Origin: Alkaliflexus imshenetskii DSM 15055
GTDB taxonomy: Bacteria > Bacteroidota > Bacteroidia > Bacteroidales > Marinilabiliaceae
Reading direction: 5' to 3'
Length of the DNA stretch: 64,000 nucleotides
Assembly (NCBI RefSeq): GCF_000517065.1
Contig: NZ_KI912105.1
Coordinates: 1,224,405 to 1,288,404 of the forward strand
Numbering within the stretch: position 1 is the first letter of the stretch; every line of letters begins with the position of its first letter. Positions 19,872 to 28,552 of this stretch are shown here, one piece after another. Position numbers and translations under genes: made by a program. Below the pieces are notes generated by a model. That model was not told where the DNA came from, did not search any database, and saw only the letters and a list, made by a program, of their open reading frames with translations.

Positions 19872-21614
19872 ATGGAATTTCTACCCGAATATCTGCTAAA
19901 ATCCTCGAGTTGGCTGATCTGCTTTGCGCTGACATATTTTCTGTTTCTTCGCAACGAAAGATATTTTCTCCTGAACAGGATTTTTCTGATTATTGGCGCA
20001 TTGGCATCGGTAGTTTTTCCTTTAATAAAGTTTTCATACACGGTGAAAATTGCTCCGGCAATCATTATACAACAACCCATCGGCACCATTACAGCGTTAA
20101 CAGAGGCATCTCCGGTTGAAACAACTGCGCACACCAATTGGGAACTATTAATCACCCTGGCATTTCTGGCAGGCGCTTTGTTTTTTCTGGGTCGTATTTT
20201 TAGTCAAAGCCATAAATTTTTCAGAATTATAAAACACTCTGGATACCGGCAGGAAGGAAACATCAAAGTGGTAACAACCGATGCTATTAAGGCACCATTC
20301 TCTTTCTTTTCCTATGTGTTTGTCAATCCTTCAACATCAGACAATGCAAAAAGGGAAATAGTAAAGCATGAAGCCGAACACATTCGTCAGTTTCACTGGA
20401 TAGATTTGGTTCTATCTGAACTAATTTGCATCCTGCAATGGTTTAATCCTTTTGCTTGGGTATATGGGCATTTCGTAAGGCAAAACCACGAATACCTGGC
20501 CGACAGCAAAGTAATTCAAACTTCTGAAAATCCGGCCATTTACAAGGCAGTCCTTCTTAACCACCTGCTTGGAGCAGAGGTTATCAGAATTGGACACTCC
20601 TTTAGCTATTCTCTTAACAAAAAACGATTTTCAATGATGACAAATAAACCAACACCCACCATCAGGAAGATGAAAACGCTTCTCATCTTACCAATGATAA
20701 TTATTACATTTTATGCTTTTGCTAAGCCGATTTATGTATATAATCAGGCAGAGGCAACACCTCAGGTTGAAACAAACGAAACACATGGCAAGACCGTTTC
20801 AGGTTTGGTTTACAACGAGGATGGCAGCCCTTTGCAAGGTGCCAGCATAATACTTCGCGGAACCACTTTAGGTACAGTTGCAGATGAAAACGGAGCATTC
20901 ATATTATCAAATGTACCCGAAGAGGGGCAAATCGTGATTTCATTCATGGGAATGACATCCGAAACCGTAAAACCAGAATTCGACAGTACAATGAAAATCA
21001 CGCTCAAAAAAAAGATTGAAGAGCTTGACAGAGTTGTTGTAGTAGGCTATGGCGAGATGAATCCATCGGCCGCCACAAGCGATGTCGTGGAAATAAGACA
21101 CAACAACTCTGCTGAAACTGAAGCACTGCCCCTCTATATTCTGGATGGCATGGAAGTCTCCAAAGCCGAGGTTGACAAACTGAAGCCCGACAACATTGAC
21201 CACATAAGCGTAATCAAAAACAATGAGTCCATAGCAAAGTATGGAGACAAAGGCAAAAACGGTGTGATTGAAATAGTCACCAAAAAACCAGCAGAGAAAG
21301 CACTTTTCTTTGTTGTGGAAGAGATGCCGGAGTTTCCTGGTGGCAATGAAGCGTTAATGCGATATATTGCAACCTCAATCACTTATCCGGCCGCCGCCAT
21401 GAACAACAAGATAGAGGGAAGAGTTTATGTGCAGTTTGTGATTAAAGAAAATGGACTGATTTCAGATGCCTCCATCATTCGAGGCGTGGATGTCAGTCTG
21501 GACGAAGAAGCCCTACGTGTAATACGTGCCATGCCACCTTGGAAACCCGGCAAACAAAGAAACATCCCCGTGAATGTGTCATACACATTACCCATCGATT
21601 TTGTGTTACAATAG
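19872..21614 (+). CDS. M56 (BlaR1-like) membrane peptidase with carboxypeptidase-regulatory, plug-like and TonB C-terminal domains
   Basis: This 580-aa protein starts with four predicted membrane segments enclosing a cytoplasmic M56 zinc peptidase: HEAEH at 166-170 and a downstream glutamate in EYLAD (E207). After the last membrane segment (about 275-295) comes a carboxypeptidase-regulatory-like beta domain (about 312-385; GLVYNEDGSPLQGASI). A stretch resembling the plug of SusC-type receptors follows (about 420-475; LDGMEV and GVIEIVTKK). A TonB C-terminal domain ends the protein (about 490-580; GGNEALMRYI, GRVYVQFVI). In the BlaR1 family, a periplasmic signal activates the peptidase, which inactivates the partner repressor. 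That repressor is encoded 11 bases downstream. What is sensed is unknown; the TonB-like domain suggests contact with outer-membrane proteins. The start codon is the first ATG after the promoter. Confidence 0.85.
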   Translation: MEFLPEYLLKSSSWLICFALTYFLFLRNERYFLLNRIFLIIGALASVVFPLIKFSYTVKIAPAIIIQQPIGTITALTEASPVETTAHTNWELLITLAFLAGALFFLGRIFSQSHKFFRIIKHSGYRQEGNIKVVTTDAIKAPFSFFSYVFVNPSTSDNAKREIVKHEAEHIRQFHWIDLVLSELICILQWFNPFAWVYGHFVRQNHEYLADSKVIQTSENPAIYKAVLLNHLLGAEVIRIGHSFSYSLNKKRFSMMTNKPTPTIRKMKTLLILPMIIITFYAFAKPIYVYNQAEATPQVETNETHGKTVSGLVYNEDGSPLQGASIILRGTTLGTVADENGAFILSNVPEEGQIVISFMGMTSETVKPEFDSTMKITLKKKIEELDRVVVVGYGEMNPSAATSDVVEIRHNNSAETEALPLYILDGMEVSKAEVDKLKPDNIDHISVIKNNESIAKYGDKGKNGVIEIVTKKPAEKALFFVVEEMPEFPGGNEALMRYIATSITYPAAAMNNKIEGRVYVQFVIKENGLISDASIIRGVDVSLDEEALRVIRAMPPWKPGKQRNIPVNVSYTLPIDFVLQ

Positions 21615-21625
21615 AAAATAGAGCC

Positions 21626-22012
21626 ATGCAACTGACCAAAGCTGAAGAACAAGTAATGCAGATATTATGGCAACTGAAAGAAGGGCCTGTACGTGATGTT
21701 CGCGAACAGTTCCCGGAGCCACGTCCTGCACGAAACACCGTCTCCACCATTATCCGCATCCTTGAAAAAAAGGGGTATGTGGATCACAAAACCTTTGGGA
21801 ACGTTCACGTGTACTTTCCGCTGGTCGATAAAGAGGATTACTCAAAGAGCCAGTTATTTGGGCTCATTAAGAACTACTTCAACAACTCTTTTCCGGCAAT
21901 GGCATCATTCTTTGCCAGGGAAAAAGATTTGTCGATAAGTGAACTGGAAGAGCTTCTGGAGGAAACGCGAAAGGAACTCCGAAAATCAGATGAAGAAAGC
22001 AACAACAAATAA
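21626..22012 (+). CDS. BlaI/MecI/CopY-family transcriptional repressor
   Basis: The 128-aa protein is a typical BlaI: an N-terminal winged helix (MQLTKAEEQVMQILW, then TVSTIIRILEKKGYV with the recognition helix) and a C-terminal helical dimerisation part with charged residues. The frame is open upstream to 21539, but that would overlap the preceding gene and add residues unlike the family. The ATG at 21626 gives the normal family start and length. It lies between two M56 peptidase genes (11 and 17 bases away), so the three form one operon. By family analogy it represses its own operon until a signalled M56 peptidase inactivates it. The dyads at 19754-19808 are the likely targets. Confidence 0.9.
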   Translation: MQLTKAEEQVMQILWQLKEGPVRDVREQFPEPRPARNTVSTIIRILEKKGYVDHKTFGNVHVYFPLVDKEDYSKSQLFGLIKNYFNNSFPAMASFFAREKDLSISELEELLEETRKELRKSDEESNNK

Positions 22013-22029
22013 CCTTAAAAACAAACACA

Positions 22030-23553
22030 ATGGATGCTTTAACCCTCTATCTGGTAAAATCATCACTTTGGCTTAGTGCTTTTGCATTGGTTTATCATAT
22101 TTTTCTGCGCAACGAACGGTATTTTCTGCTCAACAGGCTTTTTCTGAATACAGGTCTGTTGGCTTCGTTGTTAATGCCATTTGTCTCCATCAATCTGCCG
22201 GTTAAAACTGTTGAAACCGCAATCAATCATGCCTCCGTAGCAGTTGATTTACCTGTTGCACAATCCATTGTATCCAATACAGTCACATCATCCATCAGTT
22301 ACACCTATGTACTGAATCTTTTGTTCATTGCCGGATTGATAACATTTATCATTCGTTTGAGTTATCAGACCATTAAAGTATTTCTGATAATACTGCAAAG
22401 CAAAAGCGACGTAGATGGGAATTTAAAAGTGATTAAAACCGATCTGTTTCCGGCTCCGTTCTCATTCTTCTCCTACGTGTTTGTCAATCCTTCAATTACA
22501 GACATCGAAACCCGGGAGATTGTGAACCACGAGGCCGAACACATCAGGCAGCATCACTGGCTGGATCTTATGCTCTCCGAAATGGTATGCCTTGTGCAGT
22601 GGTTTAACCCCGTAGCATGGCTTTATGGCCACTATATAAGGCAAAACCATGAATACCTGGCCGACACAATGGCGCTTAAACGGACCAATAACCCGGCAGT
22701 GTACAGAGCTGTTCTCATTAACCAGCTACTTGGTGGCGAAGCCATCAGGCTGGGGCACATGTTCAGTTATTCACTCAACAAAAAAAGATTTACAATGATG
22801 ACACATATCTCAATAAAACCGATTCACAAGGCAAAATTACTTTTGGCAATTCCGGCCATAATAGGCGTACTATTTGCCTGTTCAAAACTTGATGAAAACT
22901 ACGGAAGCCGCAATGCTTCAAAAACCAGCTCTCTAAACATACCTGCCAAAGAAGATGGTATGATTGTATACGTTGACAATATGATTTACGATATTCAGGA
23001 AAGCATATTAAACGACCTGCTTAAACCAGAGTTACTCCAATCCATCAACGTTCTAAAAGGTGACGATGCGCTGCAAAAATATGGCGTACTGGGACGCAAT
23101 GGCGTTATTGAAGTCACCACAAAAAATGGCGACTTCGCCAATATCTACAAAGACTTCGTAACCAATTTGACCGAAGAGCAGCAAAGTAAGATGAATTGGA
23201 TAGACCAACGCACCAAGGATGGTGATGAGATTTTTATGCTGGTTCAACAGATGCCTGAGTTTCCGGGTGGCGATGAGGCACTAAGAAATCATCTGGCTAC
23301 CAGTCTCAAATATCCCGAAGAAGCCATGGCCCAAAACATAAGCGGGCGAGTTTATGTACAGTTTGTAATCAACACAAAAGGCAAAACCGAAGGAATAAAA
23401 ATACTAAGAGGCGTCCATCCTTTGCTGGATAGTGAGGCATACCGCGTAGTAGATGAAATGCCAGCCTGGCAACCGGGTATGCACGAGGGCTCTCCTGTAG
23501 CAGTATCGTACACTGTACCAATCAACTTTGTGCTCGGTTCATCCGCCCAATAA
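22030..23553 (+). CDS. Second M56 (BlaR1-like) membrane peptidase with TonB C-terminal domain
   Basis: This 507-aa paralogue of the protein encoded at 19872 shares its whole membrane and peptidase part. Shared features include HEAEH at 167-171, QNHEYLAD further on, and the FSYSLNKKRF stretch before the last membrane segment. After it comes a short plug-like fragment (GDDALQKYGVLGRNGVIEVTTK) and a TonB C-terminal domain (GGDEALRNHLATSLKYP to the end). The carboxypeptidase-regulatory-like domain of the first copy is absent. It probably arose by tandem duplication around the repressor gene. Two receptors may feed different signals into one BlaI. The membrane-anchored periplasmic part follows a segment ending in FACSK; the cysteine there resembles a lipobox but lies internally, so I do not call a lipoprotein. 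Confidence 0.85.
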   Translation: MDALTLYLVKSSLWLSAFALVYHIFLRNERYFLLNRLFLNTGLLASLLMPFVSINLPVKTVETAINHASVAVDLPVAQSIVSNTVTSSISYTYVLNLLFIAGLITFIIRLSYQTIKVFLIILQSKSDVDGNLKVIKTDLFPAPFSFFSYVFVNPSITDIETREIVNHEAEHIRQHHWLDLMLSEMVCLVQWFNPVAWLYGHYIRQNHEYLADTMALKRTNNPAVYRAVLINQLLGGEAIRLGHMFSYSLNKKRFTMMTHISIKPIHKAKLLLAIPAIIGVLFACSKLDENYGSRNASKTSSLNIPAKEDGMIVYVDNMIYDIQESILNDLLKPELLQSINVLKGDDALQKYGVLGRNGVIEVTTKNGDFANIYKDFVTNLTEEQQSKMNWIDQRTKDGDEIFMLVQQMPEFPGGDEALRNHLATSLKYPEEAMAQNISGRVYVQFVINTKGKTEGIKILRGVHPLLDSEAYRVVDEMPAWQPGMHEGSPVAVSYTVPINFVLGSSAQ

Positions 23554-23577
23554 AAACTTCCCGCCCAATAGTCTCTT

Positions 23578-23612
23578 TTCCCATCCGGCGTCCAAAACCC
23601 GTCGGATGGGAA
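23578..23612. terminator. Bidirectional terminator between convergent genes
   Basis: Arms TTCCCATCCG (23578-23587) and CGGATGGGAA (23603-23612) pair perfectly over 10 bases, with a 15-base loop. T-rich runs flank the stem on both strands (TCTTTT before, CTTTT after). It lies between the M56 gene ending at 23553 and the convergent HU-like gene. Confidence 0.75.
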
Positions 23613-23639
23613 CTTTTCCAATCCGGCACGCAGTATCCA

Positions 23640-24029
23640 CTACTTCTTAACCAGGCTAAATTTTGCGCTTTGCAGATTCTGCTTCAATCCCTTATCGGGA
23701 ATAAAACTCAGACGCAGGGCTTTGATGTTTTTTGAAGTCACTGCTCTGGCTGTTGATTCCGTCAGCACCTTGGCATGTAATCGAAACGTACCAAAGCCAT
23801 CTAGATGCAAAGTATTGCCCGAGAGCAACAATTCGGGCATTAAATCGAGCAATGCGGTAAGAACCAATTGCACATCGGCACGGCTGGCCGTGGTGCGTCT
23901 CTGAATCTCCCTGGCAATTTCATTCTGGCCCATTCTTGTTGAACCGGTAAGCTTTGGAAACCACAACTGATCGCCATCTTTTCCTTTTCCTGGCTGGTAG
24001 GTAGAAACAACTTTATATTTCAGCGTCAT
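23640..24029 (-). CDS. HU-like DNA-binding protein
   Basis: The 129-aa product has the HU/IHF core: a helical N-terminal part (QNEIAREIQRRTTASRADVQLVLTALLDLMPELLLSG), then HLDGFGTFRLHAKVLTES, the conserved turn and beta segment before the DNA-binding arm. It has an N-terminal extension (residues 1-35, YKVVSTYQPGKGKDGDQLW...) typical of the longer HU-related proteins abundant in Bacteroidales, rather than the 90-aa housekeeping HU. The arm region with AVTSKNIKALRLSFIPDK is short and the C-terminus is basic. Such proteins bind DNA non-specifically and are often present in many copies per genome. It is monocistronic with its own terminator. Confidence 0.85.
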   Translation of the reverse strand: MTLKYKVVSTYQPGKGKDGDQLWFPKLTGSTRMGQNEIAREIQRRTTASRADVQLVLTALLDLMPELLLSGNTLHLDGFGTFRLHAKVLTESTARAVTSKNIKALRLSFIPDKGLKQNLQSAKFSLVKK

Positions 24030-24141
24030 GTTTTTGCTTATAGTATTAAAATTCTGGCTCAGACACTTAAAACCCGAGCCTGTTAAAATTTAAAGAAGTA
24101 GCGCAAGTAGATTAACACCACAACCTTGTTAACAATAGGCG

Positions 24142-24720
24142 CTACTTTTGCTCAAATCCCAACTTCTCTACCGCTGTCATCCATTTGTTTCGCTTGGCAT
24201 TGCCTGATGACTTCAGCGGGCCAAACGCCGTAATTTTAACGGGCTTAATGCCACAAAACTCTAAAACGCCTTTCTTCATGGAGTGGTGACCAGGAGCTTT
24301 AAATATTAATGAATAGTACCATTTAGGTGTATCCATCGTCACAATTAACCTGGCAGATTTCCCTGTAAGCAGTTTATCCCAGAGCAAGGAGTTTTCGCGA
24401 TACTTAAAAGCAAATTTGGGCAGAAACACTCTATCGATAAAACCTTTTAACAAGGCCGGGTAAGTACCCCACCAGTTTGGATATACAAATACAAGATGGT
24501 CTGATTCGGTTATCGCATTTTGCAACTTTATCAAATCCGGTTCAAGTTCAGTGCGCTGTCTGTAACCAAATCGCAAAATCGGGTCAAACTCCAGATCAGC
24601 CAGATTTACCAATATGCAATTGGCCGATGACTTATCCGCACCTCTTTTATAAGCCAACGCCAATTCGTTGCAAAAACTGCTTTTATCGGGATGTCCGTTA
24701 ATGATAAGGATTCGCTTCAT
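24142..24720 (-). CDS. Flavodoxin-fold NAD(P)H:quinone oxidoreductase-like protein
   Basis: The 192-aa protein shows the flavodoxin_2 fold. The FMN phosphate-binding start is MKRILIINGHPDKSSFCNELA, the second conserved loop is VYPNWWGTYPALLKGFIDRVF (the conserved YP-x-WW that packs on FMN), and a late HHSMKKGVLEFCGI follows. Family members (MdaB/KefF/YwqN relatives) reduce quinones or other electrophiles with NAD(P)H using bound FMN in the cytoplasm. Length is normal for the family. It stands alone, with 112 bases to the HU-like gene and a repeat-filled 568-base region upstream. The exact substrate cannot be told from the sequence. Confidence 0.8.
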   Translation of the reverse strand: MKRILIINGHPDKSSFCNELALAYKRGADKSSANCILVNLADLEFDPILRFGYRQRTELEPDLIKLQNAITESDHLVFVYPNWWGTYPALLKGFIDRVFLPKFAFKYRENSLLWDKLLTGKSARLIVTMDTPKWYYSLIFKAPGHHSMKKGVLEFCGIKPVKITAFGPLKSSGNAKRNKWMTAVEKLGFEQK

Positions 24721-24784
24721 TAGTATATATTTTTAGCTATGTTACTGAAATGCGTCTTGAAGATTTTAAGATATTAGATATTAA

Positions 24785-24960
24785 GACTGATAGACAAAAT
24801 TAAATAGATAATAAGATCAATCTAATCATCTTTCGCAACTAATCTATCTGTCTAATATCTAATAGTCTTCGCGTCTATAACCTATTTTAAAAATTAAATT
24901 TAAACAGTTACTTAGACTGATAGACAAAATTAAATAGATAATAAGATCAATCTAATCATC
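24785..24960. repeat. Exact 46-base direct repeat, 130 bases apart
   Basis: Positions 24785-24830 and 24915-24960 are identical over 46 bases, starting GACTGATAGACAAAATTAAA and ending TCTAATCATC. Similarity continues more weakly for about 45 bases after each copy (ACTAATCTATCT, then TTCGC-TCTATAA). This looks like a tandem duplication of a ~130-base unit that has since diverged outside the core. Confidence 0.9.
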
Positions 24961-25080
24961 ATCCTCAACTAATCTATCTATAATCTGAAATCCTTCGCAT
25001 CTATAATCACCTTCAGTCAATACTTCCGACAAACAAGGTTTCTGAAAGCATCAGATTACCATATTAGAAATGATTATACA

Positions 25081-25190
25081 GCATCAAATATATTTCTTAT
25101 GAGCATTAAAGTCAATTTTAATGCGCATTAAAATAGAGTTTATCGTGCATTAGAACAATAAAACTATTGCATCAAAACAATACTTTTTGA
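25081..25190. repeat. Five degenerate 22-base direct repeats, iteron-like
   Basis: The motif GCAT(T/C)AAAA begins at 25081, 25103, 25125, 25147 and 25169, exactly 22 bases apart each time. The rest of each unit is AT-rich and diverged. The second and third units together create a perfect 20-base palindrome, ATTTTAATGCGCATTAAAAT (25115-25134). Two helical turns per unit would place every motif on the same DNA face. Confidence 0.65.
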
Positions 25191-25288
25191 CTTACAAAAA
25201 CACGAGATATAAACTTGTGATAACGCACAAATCACTGATTCATGCTGGCTGTTTCACATCGAACCGAAAGCCGGTTGAATACTGCCAA

Positions 25289-27754
25289 CTACTCTCTGAA
25301 ATAGACGCGCTTCACACGGCGGCTGATGCCGGTAAGTATTTCGTAGGGGATGGTATTTAGCTTGGAGGCCATGACAGTGAACGGATGATTGTCGCCAAAA
25401 ACAATGACCTCATCACCTTCGGACACATCGAGGCCTGACACGTCGAGCATGCACATATCCATACAGACGTTGCCAACGATGGGAACAAGGTGTTTGCCAA
25501 TGAGCACCTCGCCCATGCGGTTGCTCAGGTGTCGGTTCAACCCGTCGGCATAGCCAATGGGGATGACAGCAATTTTACCGCCCGTGGGCACTTTCCCAGC
25601 ACGCCCGTATCCTATGGTAGCCTCTGGTCGCACAGTTTTTATTTGTGAGATATAGGTTTTGAGGGTGGCCACGTTGCTCAGGCGAACATCCTTTGTGGCG
25701 CTGATGCCATAAAGGCCAATGCCAAGCCGCACCATTTCATATTGCTGTGCGGCAAACCTTTCAATACCCGCCGAGTTGAGGGCATGGCGCATAAATTTGT
25801 AACCAATGCCCTTTTCCAACTGCTGACAAAAACGCTCAAAAAGGGCCAACTGATGACGCGTAAAATCATCGTGTACCTCCTCATCGGTACCGGCCAGATG
25901 GGTAAATAGAGAGCGCACACGCAGATGGGTCATTTTGCGCAAGCACTTCACAATCTCATCGGCATCGTCATCAAAGAAGCCCAGACGATACATGCCGGTG
26001 TCCACTTTGATGTGGATATTCACCGAATCGGCACCATAATCCATCACGGCCTTGTTAAAGGCCTCCAGTAATTTAAAACTGTAAATTTCAGGCTCCAGAT
26101 TGTATTGCAACATCTGGCCAAAACTCTTCTCCTCAGGGTTCATCACCATAATGGGCACAGTGATGCCTGCCTGCCGCAGCTCCATGCCTTCGTCGGCATA
26201 GGCCACACCCAAATAATCCACCTTCTGATGCTGCAAAGCACTGGCTATCTCAAACGAACCACTGCCGTATCCAAAAGCCTTCACCATGGCAAGCACTTTG
26301 GTGCCGGGCTTAAGCCGTTCACGAAAAACGTTCAGATTGTTGACCAGCGCATTCAGGTTAATTTCCATCACGGTGGCATGTTGCTTCTGCTCGAGCAATG
26401 CCGACACACGCTCAAAGGCAAACGCCCGTGAGCCTTTTATCAGGATGGCCTCATTGCGCATCGAAAAGCCTGGCAAAGCCTGAATGAGTGCTTCCGTTGA
26501 GGTGTAAAATGTATCGCCAGACCTGAAATATGAGGCAAATCGGGAGATTTCATTTCCTACACCAATGAAACGGTCAATCCCCTTGGCCTGCACCAAATCG
26601 GCCACACGCGGATAAAGCACCGAATCATCCAATCCCGTTTGAAACATATCGGAAAGGATGAGTGTGCGCCCCCCGCCTTTTTTCAACCCTTGCTGATTCA
26701 GGAAATCCAACGCAACCTCCAGCGAGGTGAAGTCGGAATTGTAACTGTCATTGATTATGAGCGACCCATTGATGCCCTCCTTCTGTTCCATGCGCATGGC
26801 CACCGGCTGCAACTGCGAAACACGCGCTGCAATATCCGAAAAGGCAAAACCGCGATACAAGAGAAAAAGAACTACCGGCATCACATTTTCTACAGAGATG
26901 GCGTCGGTAAAAGGCAGGTCAACCACAAAAGTCTCCTCGCCCCAGACCAGTTTCAGCTGCGTGGAATAATCCCTGTTAACGGACAAAAGCTGCAAGCTGG
27001 CACCCGAATTTCGGCCCCATGTAAGAATTGTTTTATCAGGATAGAGGGTGGAAACTGCATCGTAAATCATCCTCTGGTCGAAACTGCAAAACACCACTTC
27101 GGCTCTAGCGAAGAGTTTGAGTTTTTCGTGCAGTTTCTGTTCTATAGAGAGGAAATTCTCCTGATGCGCAGTTCCAATATTAGTAATGATGCCGATGGTT
27201 GGGTGGATAATCTCTTCCAGGCGGGGCATCTCACCAGGTACGCTTATGCCAGCCTCAAAAATTCCAATGGTGGATGCAGCGTTTAATTGCCATACCGACA
27301 GCGGCACGCCAATCTGACTGTTATAACTTCGTGGCGAGCGGGTCACTTTTTCCACACCATCCAACACCTGTGCCAACCACTCCTTCACGATGGTTTTTCC
27401 GTTGCTGCCAGTAATGGCTACCACCGGAATGTGAAACCGGGCGCGATGTAAAGTAGCCAACTGCTGAAGAGCTTTTAAAGTATCTGGCACCACAATAAAT
27501 GCAGCCTCTCTCAACTCATCTGAGATCCGGAATGTGATGTCGACCACAAAGTTGCGCACACCCCGCTCAAAGAGCCCAGAAACATAGCGATGCCCATCGT
27601 TATGGCCTCCTTTAAGAGCGAAAAACAACACACCTTCGGGTTCAAAGACCATGCGACTGTCGAAAACAAGTCTCGACACAACGTCGAATGATACTCCAAC
27701 AAGTTGGCCGCCGGTTACTTCGGCTATCTTCCCAATGGTGTATTTAACTGACAT
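25289..27754 (-). CDS. Bifunctional MurF - alanine racemase
   Basis: This 821-aa fusion joins two peptidoglycan enzymes. The first ~455 residues are UDP-N-acetylmuramoyl-tripeptide:D-Ala-D-Ala ligase, with the ATP-binding loop AITGSNGKTIVKEW (about 105-118) and the Mur motif LIINDSYNSDFTSL. The rest is a PLP-dependent alanine racemase: the PLP lysine in LAMVKAFGYGSG (about 490), a Gly/Tyr-containing RLGIGLYGIS, and the catalytic tyrosine in ATIGYGRAG (about 714). Together they make D-Ala and add D-Ala-D-Ala to the cell-wall precursor in the cytoplasm. This fusion is typical of Bacteroidota. The gene follows tdk on the same strand with a 149-base gap filled by tandem repeats, so it may be read from the tdk promoter or from its own. 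Confidence 0.95.
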   Translation of the reverse strand: MSVKYTIGKIAEVTGGQLVGVSFDVVSRLVFDSRMVFEPEGVLFFALKGGHNDGHRYVSGLFERGVRNFVVDITFRISDELREAAFIVVPDTLKALQQLATLHRARFHIPVVAITGSNGKTIVKEWLAQVLDGVEKVTRSPRSYNSQIGVPLSVWQLNAASTIGIFEAGISVPGEMPRLEEIIHPTIGIITNIGTAHQENFLSIEQKLHEKLKLFARAEVVFCSFDQRMIYDAVSTLYPDKTILTWGRNSGASLQLLSVNRDYSTQLKLVWGEETFVVDLPFTDAISVENVMPVVLFLLYRGFAFSDIAARVSQLQPVAMRMEQKEGINGSLIINDSYNSDFTSLEVALDFLNQQGLKKGGGRTLILSDMFQTGLDDSVLYPRVADLVQAKGIDRFIGVGNEISRFASYFRSGDTFYTSTEALIQALPGFSMRNEAILIKGSRAFAFERVSALLEQKQHATVMEINLNALVNNLNVFRERLKPGTKVLAMVKAFGYGSGSFEIASALQHQKVDYLGVAYADEGMELRQAGITVPIMVMNPEEKSFGQMLQYNLEPEIYSFKLLEAFNKAVMDYGADSVNIHIKVDTGMYRLGFFDDDADEIVKCLRKMTHLRVRSLFTHLAGTDEEVHDDFTRHQLALFERFCQQLEKGIGYKFMRHALNSAGIERFAAQQYEMVRLGIGLYGISATKDVRLSNVATLKTYISQIKTVRPEATIGYGRAGKVPTGGKIAVIPIGYADGLNRHLSNRMGEVLIGKHLVPIVGNVCMDMCMLDVSGLDVSEGDEVIVFGDNHPFTVMASKLNTIPYEILTGISRRVKRVYFRE

Positions 27755-27765
27755 CTGAAATGAGT

Positions 27766-27855
27766 AGATATAAGATGATTAGATGTAAGATATTTAGATA
27801 TAAGATGATTAGATATAAGATGTTTAGATGCAAGATAGTTAGATATATGATGAAT
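27766..27855. repeat. Six tandem 15-base AGAT-type repeats
   Basis: Units of exactly 15 bases run from 27766 to 27855 with the consensus AGATATAAGATGATT. The third unit is identical to the first, and the others differ at one to five positions. A seventh begins and decays after 27856. The array sits between the tdk stop and the murF-alr start. Because the period is a multiple of three it also keeps a plus-strand frame open, which is not evidence of coding. Confidence 0.9.
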
Positions 27856-27903
27856 AGATGCTTAATCTCAATTACTAAAGATACTCATCCATATTCACCA
27901 GAT

Positions 27904-28494
27904 TCAGATTGCAATCTGCCCGCTCTTGAGTTTGTTATAACAACTGCGACATACCGCCTCATAGGATTCAGAAGCACCTACTTCAACCAACTTCTCACTG
28001 GCTTTCAAACGAAATGAGTGTTGCGCCAAATCACCACAGCGCACGCAAATGGCATGCACCTTTGTCACATATTCAGCGCAAGCCATCAACCCGGGCATAG
28101 GGCCAAAGGGTTTACCTTTAAAATCCATATCCAGACCTGCCACAATCACCCGCAAACCTTGTGCTGCAAGGGTGTTACAAACCTCAATAAGTCCGTTATC
28201 AAAAAACTGGGCCTCGTCAATACCCACCACATCGGTGTTGGAACTTAGTAGCATGATGTTACCCGAACTATCGACCGGTGTACACCGAATGCTGTTGGCA
28301 TCGTGCGACACCACATCCGACTCGCTGAAGCGCTGATCTACCAATGGCTTGAAAATCTCTACGTTCAGTTTGGCAATGCGGGCTCTTTTTAACCGACGAA
28401 GCAACTCCTCCGTTTTGCCCGAAAACATGGAACCCGCAATCACCTCAATCCATCCCTGACGCTTCTGTCTGTTGGTTTTATTCTCAAGAAACAT
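27904..28494 (-). CDS. tdk: Thymidine kinase
   Basis: The 196-aa protein phosphorylates thymidine to dTMP with ATP in nucleotide salvage. It has the Walker A loop [15 protein letters not shown] (residues ~21-35), the Walker B-like DEAQFF (about 95-100) that carries the catalytic Glu, and a C-terminal lasso with zinc-ligand pairs CVRC and CRSC. Its length is that of type II thymidine kinases. It is divergent from the hypothetical gene at 28596, with a shared palindromic promoter region between them, and lies upstream of murF-alr on the same strand. Confidence 0.95.
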   Translation of the reverse strand: MFLENKTNRQKRQGWIEVIAGSMFSGKTEELLRRLKRARIAKLNVEIFKPLVDQRFSESDVVSHDANSIRCTPVDSSGNIMLLSSNTDVVGIDEAQFFDNGLIEVCNTLAAQGLRVIVAGLDMDFKGKPFGPMPGLMACAEYVTKVHAICVRCGDLAQHSFRLKASEKLVEVGASESYEAVCRSCYNKLKSGQIAI

Positions 28495-28552
28495 AATAAA
28501 AACTTCAAAAAATTTTAGATTCGGCTGATTTCTGTTTTGGTCAGGTAATTGT

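Larger units (their letters stand above)
24721..25288. other. Repeat-rich intergenic region
   Basis: These 568 AT-rich bases hold no convincing gene. They contain AGAT-type inverted repeats (about 24772-24866), an exact 46-base direct repeat (24785-24830 and 24915-24960), and a 22-base-period array (25081-25190). The remaining stretch up to the murF-alr stop shows nothing further. Confidence 0.8.

Noticed and set aside
21539-21625. Longer N-terminus for the BlaI protein
   Set aside because: It overlaps the end of the M56 gene and adds 29 residues absent from the family; the ATG at 21626 gives the standard start.
25081-25190. CRISPR array
   Set aside because: The period is only 22 bases, the units are diverged outside nine bases, there are no unique spacers and no cas genes.
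25081-25190. Chromosomal replication origin
   Set aside because: No DnaA-box cluster of the TTATCCACA type was seen and no dnaA, dnaN or gyrB gene is near; dnaB alone, 7 kb away, is not enough.
24721-25288. tRNA or small RNA gene in the repeat-rich gap
   Set aside because: No cloverleaf, CCA end or terminator-like stem was found; only repeats are supported.
27760-28017. A plus-strand frame with RYKMI-like pentapeptide repeats upstream of tdk's end
   Set aside because: It is produced by the 15-base tandem repeat, whose period is a multiple of three; it runs antisense into tdk and has no support from composition or homology that I can see.
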